From contig JACJNW010000039.1 in assembly GCA_014695195.1 (NCBI GenBank), forward strand, positions 124,001-188,000: a stretch of DNA of 64,000 nucleotides. The letters are read 5' to 3'. A program made the position numbers and the translations under genes. Shown piece after piece: positions 43,857-53,463 of the stretch; the stretch's first letter is position 1, and every line of letters begins with the position of its first letter. This stretch comes from Cyanobacteria bacterium FACHB-DQ100. GTDB lineage: Bacteria; Cyanobacteriota; Cyanobacteriia; Leptolyngbyales; Leptolyngbyaceae. Below the pieces are notes generated by a model. The model saw only the letters and a program-made list of their open reading frames with translations. It searched no databases and was not told the DNA's origin.

Positions 43857-45202
43857 TCGATATAAATCCGTTGGTGAATCAACTGAGGGCAACGCTCAGC
43901 ACAATGGAAGTGGCTTTGGGCGCAGTTGAGGACTGCATTATTTGGATCGATGCTCAGGGACGGGTCAAATGGTGCAATGCTGCCTTTGATCGCTTCCTAA
44001 ACCGCCCGCATGTTTTGGTTGTCGGACTGACGCTGTGGGATCATTTGCCCTTAATCTTGGATGGACAAGTGATTCCCATTGAGAAGCATCCAGCAACGAT
44101 CGCGCTTTCCACTCGAACGAAGGGGAGACAGTGTTATGACTTCAAGCGTGAGCATGAAACTCTCATTCTGGAAATTACCTGGTCGTATGTGCATCTCGGG
44201 GAGATCGAAACAGAGTCGAATGCCGTTTTAGTGTTGCGAAACGTCACTAGGCAGGTACAAGCAGAGCGAAACTTGCACCAAGTTAATCAAACGTTAGAGC
44301 AGCAGGTCGAACAACGAACGCAGCAGCTCAGTGAGGCAAACGATCGCTTACGCTCAGAATCAACTCAACTGCAAGCTTTGCTGAAAGAACTGAGGCAAAC
44401 CCAAGCAGAACTGATTCAAGCGGAAAAGATGTCGAGTTTGGGGCAAATGGTGGCGGGCATTGCTCATGAAATCAATAACCCAGTGAGCTTTATTCATGGC
44501 AATCTCACATTTGTCGAAACGTATGCAGAAGATTTACTCAGGCTGCTGTCGGTTTACGAGCAACACTGCACAAATCCGCATCCTGACGTGCTTCATGTTG
44601 CGAAAGAGATTGACTTGGGGTTTCTCAAACTTGACTTTCTACAAATTGTGCAGTCGATGCAAGAGGGTACCGAGCGTATCCGGCAGATTGTGGTATCGCT
44701 TCGCAATTTCGCAAGGTTAGACGAGGCTGAGCTAAAGTCTGCGGTGGATTTGCATGACGGGTTAGAAAATACCTTGATGATTTTGCAGCACCGTTTGAAG
44801 AGTCATCCGCAGATCAAGGTGATTCGCAATTATGGGGAGTTACCTCTAATCGAGTGTTATGCGGGTCAACTGAATCAGGTCTTTTTGAATCTGTTATCAA
44901 ATGCGATCGATGCTCTAAGCTCAAACGCTGCCGCACCACAATTCATTCAGATTCAGACGACGAACATTGATGCAGATTGGGTACAAATTGAGATTTCAGA
45001 CACAGGGACAGGAATGAGCGAAGCGGTGCGATCGCAAATCTTCAATCCGTTTTTCACGACCAAACCCGTGGGTGAGGGAACGGGAATGGGATTAGCCATC
45101 AGCTATCAGATTGTCACCAAAAATCACGGCGGCAAGATTGAGTGTTTGCAGCTTGAATCTGGGACTAAGTTTGTGGTGCAGTTGCCTTGTTCTCAGACTT
45201 AA
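43853..45202 (+). CDS. PAS-domain sensor histidine kinase
   Basis: A 449-residue sensor kinase whose ATG overlaps the stop of the PAS protein. It has an N-terminal PAS-like region (20-135), a coiled coil (135-195) and the phosphoacceptor His205 in GIAHEINNPVSF, then a C-terminal HATPase with GTGMSEAVR and TGMGLAISYQIV. It shares with the kinase at 7409-9205 the same segment after the H-box (NP.SFI.GNL, then NPHPDV/QPHPEV and a 'R I R Q I V' stretch), so the two are paralogues of one kinase subfamily. It has no receiver domain and no adjacent response regulator. Confidence 0.87.
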   Translation: MLDINPLVNQLRATLSTMEVALGAVEDCIIWIDAQGRVKWCNAAFDRFLNRPHVLVVGLTLWDHLPLILDGQVIPIEKHPATIALSTRTKGRQCYDFKREHETLILEITWSYVHLGEIETESNAVLVLRNVTRQVQAERNLHQVNQTLEQQVEQRTQQLSEANDRLRSESTQLQALLKELRQTQAELIQAEKMSSLGQMVAGIAHEINNPVSFIHGNLTFVETYAEDLLRLLSVYEQHCTNPHPDVLHVAKEIDLGFLKLDFLQIVQSMQEGTERIRQIVVSLRNFARLDEAELKSAVDLHDGLENTLMILQHRLKSHPQIKVIRNYGELPLIECYAGQLNQVFLNLLSNAIDALSSNAAAPQFIQIQTTNIDADWVQIEISDTGTGMSEAVRSQIFNPFFTTKPVGEGTGMGLAISYQIVTKNHGGKIECLQLESGTKFVVQLPCSQT

Positions 45203-45549
45203 GGCAAGAAGCGATCGAGCGCGGCTTTGAGTTCTTCGATTTCAGCATCGATATTGCCTTCTTGAGCAGCACGCGCAACACACTGCGACAAATGCTCATC
45301 CAAAATCATCCGGGCAACTCGATCAAGTGCACCACGCACCGCAGCAACTTGGATCAACACATCTGGGCAGGGTCGATCGTCTTGTACCATCGTTTTGATC
45401 CCACGAATATGTCCTTCGATGCGGGAGAGGCGATTGATCACACGCCGCACAGATTCTTCACTATGAACGTGCGGATGAGTTGGATCATGCTCATGATGCT
45501 CGTGGTTCGGGAGTGGTTCAAGGTCGCGAGGTAAATCAGAAGTAGCCAT
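45199..45549 (-). CDS. InrS/CsoR-RcnR family metal-responsive repressor
   Basis: A 116-residue DUF156 protein. Metal ligand candidates Cys61, His86 and Cys90 and a His-rich N-terminus (residues 16-29 have seven His) match the cyanobacterial nickel sensor InrS. The tetrameric repressor releases DNA on binding Ni(II) and in Synechocystis controls the nickel exporter NrsD. No exporter gene is seen here; the divergent gene is the protease hhoA, so its target is uncertain. The stop overlaps the stop of the kinase gene (convergent). Confidence 0.88.
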   Translation of the reverse strand: MATSDLPRDLEPLPNHEHHEHDPTHPHVHSEESVRRVINRLSRIEGHIRGIKTMVQDDRPCPDVLIQVAAVRGALDRVARMILDEHLSQCVARAAQEGNIDAEIEELKAALDRFLP

Positions 45550-45710
45550 CGTGTGCGATCGTGCGAAGGGGTGCTACTGATTTTAGTGCTTTATCAGCTG
45601 AGGTGTGGAGAATGGTGTGAAATCTCTACCAAGCCGAGTTTTGTTTTCACCCGTAGGATAGGAATAATGGCTACACAAGTGGCTAGAGACAGTTTTACGG
45701 ATGATGACTT

Positions 45711-46868
45711 ATGCAACGCTTTCAGGTCTCAAATCAGTTCCGCCGACTTCAGTTTGCGATCGTCACGATTGCGATGTTATTTGGCTTGATCTCCTTTCCG
45801 CAGTTGGCTTCAGCAGAACCGACGATCGCGCAAGCTCCAAAAGCGATCGAGCGTGGGAGCTTTGTGGCAGAAGCGGTTCAGAAGGTGGGCGCGGCAGTGG
45901 TGAGAATCGATACGGAAAAAACGGTGACGCGACGGGCAGACCCAATGTTCGATGATCCAATGTTCCGGCGATTTTTTGGGGAGGATTTTTCGACCGTACC
46001 GCGATCGGAAACCTTGCGCGGTCAGGGATCAGGATTTGTGATCGACAAAAGCGGCATCATCTTGACGAATTCTCATGTGGTCAATGGTGCAGATAAAGTG
46101 ACGGTGACGCTAAAAGATGGGCGCGTGTTTGAAGGCAAGGTGCGCGGTTTTGATGAAGTGACAGATTTGGCGGTTGTCAAAGTTGACGGCAAAGATCTGC
46201 CGATTGCATCGCTGGCAGATTCCGATCAGGTACAGGTGGGCGACTGGGCGATCGCGGTTGGCAACCCGCTCGGGCTGGATAACACGGTGACGCTAGGAAT
46301 TGTGAGTACGCTGCATCGATCGAGCGCTCAAGTGGGTTTAAGCGATAAGCGCTTGGACTTTTTGCAGACGGATGCGGCGATCAATCCGGGGAATTCGGGT
46401 GGGCCGTTGTTAAACGATTGGGGTGAAGTGATCGGAATTAACACCGCAATTCGGGCAGATGCAATGGGAATTGGATTTGCGATTCCGATTAATAAAGCGA
46501 AGTTGATTAAAGATGCGTTAGCGCGGGGTGAAAAAATTCCACATCCGTATCTGGGCGTTCAGATGACGACTTTAACTCCTGAAATTGCGCGGCAAAACAA
46601 CACCGATCCGAATTCTGCGTTTGAAGTACCAGAAGTGAATGGTGTGATTGTGGTGCGAGTGTTGCCGAACTCGCCTGCTGCGATCGCGGGTATCCGTCGG
46701 GGAGATGTGATTACTTCGATCGATGATCGATCGATTACTAAGGCAGAACAGCTTCAAGAACTGGTGGAAAATACCAAGCTGGGTCAGACGTTAAAGATGC
46801 AGATTCAACGAAATGGACAGGTGCAACAGTTAGCGGTGAAGCCTGCGGAATTGCAGGATGCAAGCTAA
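45711..46868 (+). CDS. hhoA: HtrA/Deg-family serine protease (HhoA type)
   Basis: Periplasmic or thylakoid-lumen Deg protease. The 385 residues have an N-terminal signal (residues about 14-36, ending SAEPT), a trypsin-like domain with triad His122 (TNSHVV), Asp152 (TDLAVV) and Ser229 (GNSGGPL), and one PDZ domain at about 275-375. The single PDZ and Pro/acidic FFGEDF segment are typical of cyanobacterial HhoA/HhoB/HtrA. The promoter faces the divergent InrS-type gene. Confidence 0.93.
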   Translation: MQRFQVSNQFRRLQFAIVTIAMLFGLISFPQLASAEPTIAQAPKAIERGSFVAEAVQKVGAAVVRIDTEKTVTRRADPMFDDPMFRRFFGEDFSTVPRSETLRGQGSGFVIDKSGIILTNSHVVNGADKVTVTLKDGRVFEGKVRGFDEVTDLAVVKVDGKDLPIASLADSDQVQVGDWAIAVGNPLGLDNTVTLGIVSTLHRSSAQVGLSDKRLDFLQTDAAINPGNSGGPLLNDWGEVIGINTAIRADAMGIGFAIPINKAKLIKDALARGEKIPHPYLGVQMTTLTPEIARQNNTDPNSAFEVPEVNGVIVVRVLPNSPAAIAGIRRGDVITSIDDRSITKAEQLQELVENTKLGQTLKMQIQRNGQVQQLAVKPAELQDAS

Positions 46869-47315
46869 GGGATTGTATTGGTCGATGAAGTCCAAGCTTT
46901 ATTCGGGAAGTAGATAGAAACATTCGGTGTAATGCTCTTTCAGAGGATGCGATCGATCGTTTTCCGTCTACTTCCCGATCTTGGCAGTTTGGGCTAAAGA
47001 CATTCTGCATCACTGCTCATTTTTGTCTCAAAGCCAAAAATGGGCATTCTGCTAAGAAACTAACCCCCAGAAGTCGCTTTAGCTAAGGAATGGATCGGAG
47101 TTGCACTCGACTCAACCACAAGAGTGGCTCCAAGTTGCTGGGCTTTGCGTTGGAGCTGTCGCAATGCCCGTTAATGCCAGCCTGAGAGCCATCAGCTAGT
47201 CCGCGTCATTGGCAGCACACTGCTCGCCGCAGGAGCGATCGTGGGTCTTATTCACGGGCGATTTTTGATGGTCTTGTCTCAAGCCAAATAAGGTGGAGAT
47301 TTCAAGCACTCCCAC
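46869..47315. other. Gene-poor spacer with inverted repeat and short coding remnants
   Basis: 447 bases without an intact gene. It contains the long inverted repeat at 46903-46978. On the minus strand, around 47165-47050, a short frame of about 34 codons (QLGATLVVESSATPIHSLA) has no good start and reads like the C-terminus of a protein. On the plus strand, about 47185-47291, a frame of 37 codons (VRVIGSTLLAAGAIVGLIHG) ends in a TAA and reads like another C-terminal remnant. Both may be gene fossils. Confidence 0.4.
46903..46978. repeat. 12-bp perfect inverted repeat, 76 bp overall
   Basis: TCGGGAAGTAGA (46903-46914) is repeated inverted as TCTACTTCCCGA (46967-46978). The arms extend imperfectly inward by a few more bases. 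It could be a hairpin terminator-like element of hhoA without T tract, or the remains of a small mobile element. Confidence 0.6.
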
Positions 47316-48272
47316 TCAACGTGCGATCGCTTCAGCTTGCTCAATCCGTCTCGGCACTTCATACGTCCAAAAATCTGAAGCGAGTTCAGTATTCGGAAAG
47401 ATAGCGCGGGCTTCAGCTAGAAGATCTTGAAGCTGAACTGGATTTCCGGGTGCGTATCTGGGGCTGAAGTGCGTCATGATCAGCGTTTTAACTTGTGCGA
47501 GTAAGGCAGTTTGCGCCGCCATTGTCGAGGTGGAATGCAGCCTTTGAAACGCCATTTCTGCGTCCTGATGGGCAAAGGTGGCTTCGTGAATCAGTACATC
47601 GGCATCTCGCGCCAAGTCGATCGCGCTTTCACAAAAGACGGTATCGGTACAGTAAGCTATTTTGCGACCGATCTCGGTTTCACCACAGAGGGTTTTGCCG
47701 TCGATCGTGCGTCCATCGGGTAATATGACGCTTTCTCCCCGCTTCAATTTTCCATAGAGAGGGCCAGACGGAATCCCTAATTCTTTCGCCAGTTCTGCCT
47801 TAAAGTGTCCTGGACGGTCTTTCTCAGCCACACGATACCCAAATGCGGGAACGCGATGCTTGAGCAAGCTGCAAGTGACCGTAAATTCTTCATCCTCAAA
47901 CACCAAACCGGGACTCACCGGATGAAACTTTACCGGATACGAGAAATGCGTCTGTGAGTAGCGCTTACAGGCTTTGAGATATTGGTCTAATTCAGGTGGG
48001 CCGTAAATATCGATTTGCTCTGGATTTCCCGCGAGTCCGCAGCTTGCCAGCAGCCCCATCAACCCGAAAATGTGATCGCCGTGAACGTGAGTCACAAAAA
48101 TTCGGCGTATTTGACTCACTCGTAAATCGCTTCGCAAGAATTGATGTTGCGTTCCTTCGCCACAGTCAAACAGCCACACTTCAGCGCGTTGCGGCAATCG
48201 AAGCGCGATCGCAGAAACATTGCGCGATCGAGTGGGAACCCCAGAACTTGTTCCCAAAAATGTGATCTGCAA
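47316..48272 (-). CDS. rnz: Ribonuclease Z
   Basis: Endonuclease that trims tRNA 3' ends. From a TTG start at 48272 it is 318 residues, beginning (M)QITFLGTSSGVPT, which is the family's N-terminus. The start is supported by AGGTGG (48285-48280) seven bases upstream. The metal motif is THVHGDHIFG; further ligands are in CTDTVF, IHEATF and MTHFSPRY. The frame extends further upstream to 48344, but that extension is unconserved. Confidence 0.93.
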   Translation of the reverse strand: MQITFLGTSSGVPTRSRNVSAIALRLPQRAEVWLFDCGEGTQHQFLRSDLRVSQIRRIFVTHVHGDHIFGLMGLLASCGLAGNPEQIDIYGPPELDQYLKACKRYSQTHFSYPVKFHPVSPGLVFEDEEFTVTCSLLKHRVPAFGYRVAEKDRPGHFKAELAKELGIPSGPLYGKLKRGESVILPDGRTIDGKTLCGETEIGRKIAYCTDTVFCESAIDLARDADVLIHEATFAHQDAEMAFQRLHSTSTMAAQTALLAQVKTLIMTHFSPRYAPGNPVQLQDLLAEARAIFPNTELASDFWTYEVPRRIEQAEAIAR

Positions 48273-48392
48273 AGTTAACCCACCTGAACTCAATACACTA
48301 CCTTCATACTGCCACAGGAATTTGCACGAGACCGAGCGGATCAATCAGAAATCTCAACCAAGTAGAATGAGTTCAAAGTCTGCGATGCTGTG

Positions 48393-48608
48393 ATGATGAA
48401 AGAATTTACGATCGGTGAAAAAGTCCGCCTTGTCTCTTTACCGCCCTATCTAAAAACGGCTGAGCCGATGCCGATGCTGCGTCCGGCGGATCTTTTGCAG
48501 GTTGGGGACGAAGGAACCGTTCTCGATCGACGACCCGGCGGATATTGGGGGGTTCGGTTTGGCAAGGGCGCATTCTTGCTAGACGATCAGTATCTAGAAT
48601 CAATCTAG
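48393..48608 (+). CDS. sipA: Regulatory protein SipA (NblS-interacting)
   Basis: A 70-71 residue SH3-like protein (DUF3148) that in Synechococcus binds the sensor kinase NblS and stimulates its signalling under high light and nutrient stress. Features are EFTIGEKVRLVSLPPYLKT, EPMPMLRPADLLQVGDEG and RRPGGYWGVRFGKGAFLLD. Starts at GTG 48390, ATG 48393 or ATG 48396 are possible. Its TAG stop overlaps the stop of the convergent broken Uma2 gene. Confidence 0.92.
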   Translation: MMKEFTIGEKVRLVSLPPYLKTAEPMPMLRPADLLQVGDEGTVLDRRPGGYWGVRFGKGAFLLDDQYLESI

Positions 48609-49153
48609 TTCACCGAAGCGGGCGCGATACTGCTGAAGGAGTCGTTCGATCTCTGCTTTTTGCTGTTCAGCTTGTTCTGCCCGTTGTCGCTCCTGTTCTG
48701 CTCGTTGGCTAACTGCTGACTGATTTCAGCGAACGAAAGAAAGCGATTTCCGTCTGGACGCTACAACTCTAATTCTTCTGCTAAGTTGAAGCGAATGCCC
48801 AGGCGAGGACTAATCCAGCCGTTCATTTCTTCGATGCTGTCGAGTCCGGTATCCGACCGGTGCCATCCACTCAGTTCAATGCGGTCGGGGTCGTAAATGT
48901 AATACTCTTCAACGCCGTAGCGATCGTAAAACAGCAGTTTGCGAGCGGTGCAAACGGTGTTGTTGCCTTCGATCGGATACCACAACAAGTCACCTGTAAC
49001 AAACACATTCGGCTCGTCTGCGAACAACCATTCTAGATTCTGTTCGATGACAACAATCCAGCGGAATTGCTTGGTATTATCTGCCACTGGCTTGCCATCG
49101 CTCGCCGGATAAAACACTTCAGAAGAAATCAGTGCTTGTTGCTGCGGTGTCAT
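48605..49153 (-). pseudogene. Degraded Uma2 (DUF820) family gene
   Basis: The 5' part encodes an Uma2 protein with FYPASDGKPVADNTKQF and DLLWYPIEGNNTVCTA, then jumps to RKLLFYDRYGVEEYYIYDPD. The segment with the catalytic Asp and Glu of the PD-(D/E)xK core is missing, an in-frame deletion of roughly 45 codons. An in-frame TAG follows LAEELEL. Past it the frame RPDGNRFLSFAEISQQLAN continues, and with a frameshift the typical charged tail (EQERQRAEQAEQQKAEIERL) runs to a stop at 48605-48607. Three lesions show that this gene is dead. The intact N-terminal 130-codon part could still be translated. Confidence 0.75.
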
Positions 49154-49221
49154 GCTGAACCTCCTGATTGCAACCGTTTCGCTTAATCTACCGTAGAACT
49201 ATTGAACTATTCTGTAAGAAC

Positions 49222-49254
49222 AAAAAATCCCGCTTCGGTTCAAGAAAGCGGGAT
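49222..49254 (-). terminator. Rho-independent terminator of thiC
   Basis: On the minus strand ATCCCGCTT and AAGCGGGAT (plus-strand 49246-49254 and 49227-49235) form a 9-base-pair stem followed by six T residues, 27 bases after the thiC stop. Confidence 0.9.
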
Positions 49255-49280
49255 GACAAATGAAGTGTCAGACGATCGGG

Positions 49281-50743
<1,463 letters not shown>

Positions 50744-50991
50744 CTTGATTGCTTATCGTATCAGGTTGACGACAAAAATTCTTAATTTGTACAGTTCGTT
50801 TCTCTATCGAAAAGATTGATGTCGAAGTGCGATCGATGGTAAAGCTAGCATTCGTTTGAGTTAAAGCATCTCTATCAATAGCTAGGTGAGTTTTCTTGAT
50901 CAAGATTCTATAAGTAGGCTAGGTGAGTTGTGGCTTGATGGCAATGCAGTAATGGGAGTCGCACTTTTTCGTCCATCGAGTTGCAAATGGA
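50744..50991. other. Intergenic region between thiC riboswitch and sucrose synthase gene
   Basis: About 250 bases with no gene. The thiC promoter must lie here on the minus strand and the sucrose synthase promoter on the plus strand; no clear -10/-35 pair was pinned down. Confidence 0.4.
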
Positions 50992-53433
50992 ATGAGTCAA
51001 ACTCTAGACGCTTGGTGGAACGTTCCTATGAATCAACTGATTACAGCAATTTTACAAAATCCCGAAGAAAAAGCAGCGCTTCAGCAGCTTGTGGATCGTT
51101 TGAGCCGATCGGAGCAGCGCTATTTCCTCAAAAACGAGATTCTCCAAGCCTTTTTTGAATATTGTCACGAAACGCAAAAGCCTGCTCATTTCTTACATTC
51201 TTCGCACATTGCACACTTGATTCAGTACAGCCACGAACTGTTATTGGAAAGCGATCGTATTTGGTTAGTCCTGCGTCCGTGGGTTGCCAGTCAACAGATT
51301 TGGGCGATCAATTCAGCCCTGACAGAATGCACCGAAATGCCTCCGAAAGAGATGCTGGAAGCTCGCGATCGATTTGTCGGTCATGCTCAACCAAATTTGT
51401 TTGAAATCGACGTTACGTCGTTTTATGAAGGCAGTCCGACGATCGATGATCCGCGCAACATTGGGCAAGGACTTGCTTTTCTCAATCGCTACTTATCCAG
51501 TCAAGTTTTAGACGATCGAGAGTATTGGTTTAATCTGTTATTCGATGTGTTGCATCGGCATGAGTACGAAGGCATTCAGCTATTGATCAATGATCGCATT
51601 CAGTCCGGTGAACATTTAGCGCAGCAGGTTCGACAAGCAATTCAAATTCTGCGATCGCGTCCTGCTGATGAACCCTATCAAAATATTCACCCAGAGTTAC
51701 AGCCGCTTGGATTTGAGCCAGGATGGGGCAACACCGCAGAACGAGCGCGCCAAACGTTGGAACTATTGGATCAGTTGATCATCATGCCACAGAGCGCGAT
51801 TTTAGAGGCATTTGTGGATCGATTCCCCTCAGTGTTTCGAGTCGTCTCCGTGTCGATTCATGGTTGGGTGGGACAAGAAGACTTAGGGCGACCGGAAACA
51901 TTGGGGCAAGTCGCTTATGTGTTGGATCAAGCCCGATCGCTCGATCGCCAATTGCAAGAGAACATTGAACTCACTGGGTTGAAGATGCTAAACATCCAGC
52001 CGCAGGTCATTGTCTTAACGCGATTGATTCCAAACTGTGAAGGAACTCACTGTGCATTGCCTTTAGAGAAGATTGATGGCACTGAAAATGCCTGGATTCT
52101 GCGGGTTCCGTTTCGGACATTTAACCCGAAAATTACTGATAATTGGATTTCTAAGTTTCAGATTTGGGGCTATTTGGAGAGCTATGCGATCGACGCTCAA
52201 GCTCAGTTACTCAAGCAACTTGGGGATAAACCAGATTTAATCATTGGTAACTATAGTGATGGAAATTTAGTTGCTTCACTCATGGCGCGGCAGCTTAAGG
52301 TAACGCATTGCAATATTGCTCACTCGCTCGAGAAGCCGAAGCATTTATTTAGTAATCTTTACTGGCAAGAATTAGAGCCGCAATATCATTTTTCGGCACA
52401 ATTCACCGCAGATTTGATCAGTATGAATGCGGCAGATTTTATTGTGACTTCCTCGTATCAAGAAATTGTCGGTTCTCCCGATACGTTTGGGCAGTACGAA
52501 TCCTACAAATGTTTCACAATGCCGCAGCTTTATCATGTGATCAACGGCATTGAACTGTTTAATCCGAAATTTAATCGAGTTCCGCCGGGAGTCGATGAGC
52601 GGGTGTTTTTCCCGTACACCGAAACGCGATCGCGCTTCTCCATTGATCGGGTTAATCACCTATTATTCGACGAGCAAGAAGACGCATACATCTTTGGCAA
52701 ACTCGCCGATCCACAGCGTCGTCCACTCCTCGCGGTTGCACCCCTAACGGCGGTGAAAAATTTATGTGGGCTAGTGGAATGCTTTGGGCGCAGCGATTTA
52801 CACCAGCGTTGTAATTTAATTCTCGTTACTAATAATCTTCATATTAGAGATGCCATTAATGATCATGAAGCCGAAGAGATCGAGAAGTTGCATCGATTAA
52901 TCGATCATTACCAATTGCACGAACACATTCGCTGGATTGGTAAACGCCTTTCCAATCCTGATCTCGGAGAAATGTATCGCTGCATTGCCGATCGTCAGGG
53001 AATTTTCGTTCACTTTGCTCGATTTGAAGCATTTGGTCGCGTATTGCTCGAAGCGATGATTTCTGGATTACCTGCATTTGTAACCGAGTTTGGGGGAACG
53101 ACTGAGATTATTGAAAACGACAAGTATGGAGTTTTGATTAACCCGACTGATCTCCAAGGCTCAGCGCGTAAGATCTTAGAGTTTCTCGATCGTGCAGACG
53201 CTGATCCAAATTATTGGCAGTCTATGTCAGATCGAAGTATCCAGCGGATTCATGATGAGTACAATTGGCAACATCACACGCAGCAACTTTTACTTCTAAC
53301 TAAACTTTATAGTTTCTGGAATTATGTCCATCGCGAAAGTCGAGAATCGCTGTTACACTATCTCGACGCTTTGTTCCACCTGATCTACAAACCTAGAGCC
53401 GAACTGATTCTGGAACAACACCAAAAACAATAA
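50992..53433 (+). CDS. Divergent sucrose synthase homologue
   Basis: A full-length 813-residue sucrose synthase family protein (GT4). The N-terminal regulatory half is conserved (EPGWGNTA, LLINDRIQSG). On the sucrose side, His290 (HGWVGQ) and His444 (NIAHSLEKPK) are kept, and the E-x7-E pair is present as Glu679 and Glu687. On the nucleotide side, however, the usual DTGGQVVYVLDQ is PETLGQVAYVLDQ (Leu304 for Gly), the usual MARLDRIKN is VAPLTAVKN (Pro584 in place of the phosphate-binding Arg, Lys589 kept), and the following FEAFGLT is FEAFGRV. It therefore may not use UDP as usual. An ATG at 51028 is an alternative start. The next gene begins 30 bases later. Confidence 0.85.
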   Translation: MSQTLDAWWNVPMNQLITAILQNPEEKAALQQLVDRLSRSEQRYFLKNEILQAFFEYCHETQKPAHFLHSSHIAHLIQYSHELLLESDRIWLVLRPWVASQQIWAINSALTECTEMPPKEMLEARDRFVGHAQPNLFEIDVTSFYEGSPTIDDPRNIGQGLAFLNRYLSSQVLDDREYWFNLLFDVLHRHEYEGIQLLINDRIQSGEHLAQQVRQAIQILRSRPADEPYQNIHPELQPLGFEPGWGNTAERARQTLELLDQLIIMPQSAILEAFVDRFPSVFRVVSVSIHGWVGQEDLGRPETLGQVAYVLDQARSLDRQLQENIELTGLKMLNIQPQVIVLTRLIPNCEGTHCALPLEKIDGTENAWILRVPFRTFNPKITDNWISKFQIWGYLESYAIDAQAQLLKQLGDKPDLIIGNYSDGNLVASLMARQLKVTHCNIAHSLEKPKHLFSNLYWQELEPQYHFSAQFTADLISMNAADFIVTSSYQEIVGSPDTFGQYESYKCFTMPQLYHVINGIELFNPKFNRVPPGVDERVFFPYTETRSRFSIDRVNHLLFDEQEDAYIFGKLADPQRRPLLAVAPLTAVKNLCGLVECFGRSDLHQRCNLILVTNNLHIRDAINDHEAEEIEKLHRLIDHYQLHEHIRWIGKRLSNPDLGEMYRCIADRQGIFVHFARFEAFGRVLLEAMISGLPAFVTEFGGTTEIIENDKYGVLINPTDLQGSARKILEFLDRADADPNYWQSMSDRSIQRIHDEYNWQHHTQQLLLLTKLYSFWNYVHRESRESLLHYLDALFHLIYKPRAELILEQHQKQ

Positions 53434-53463
53434 CCCCTGAACATTCTCGCGGAGTTTTGCCCC

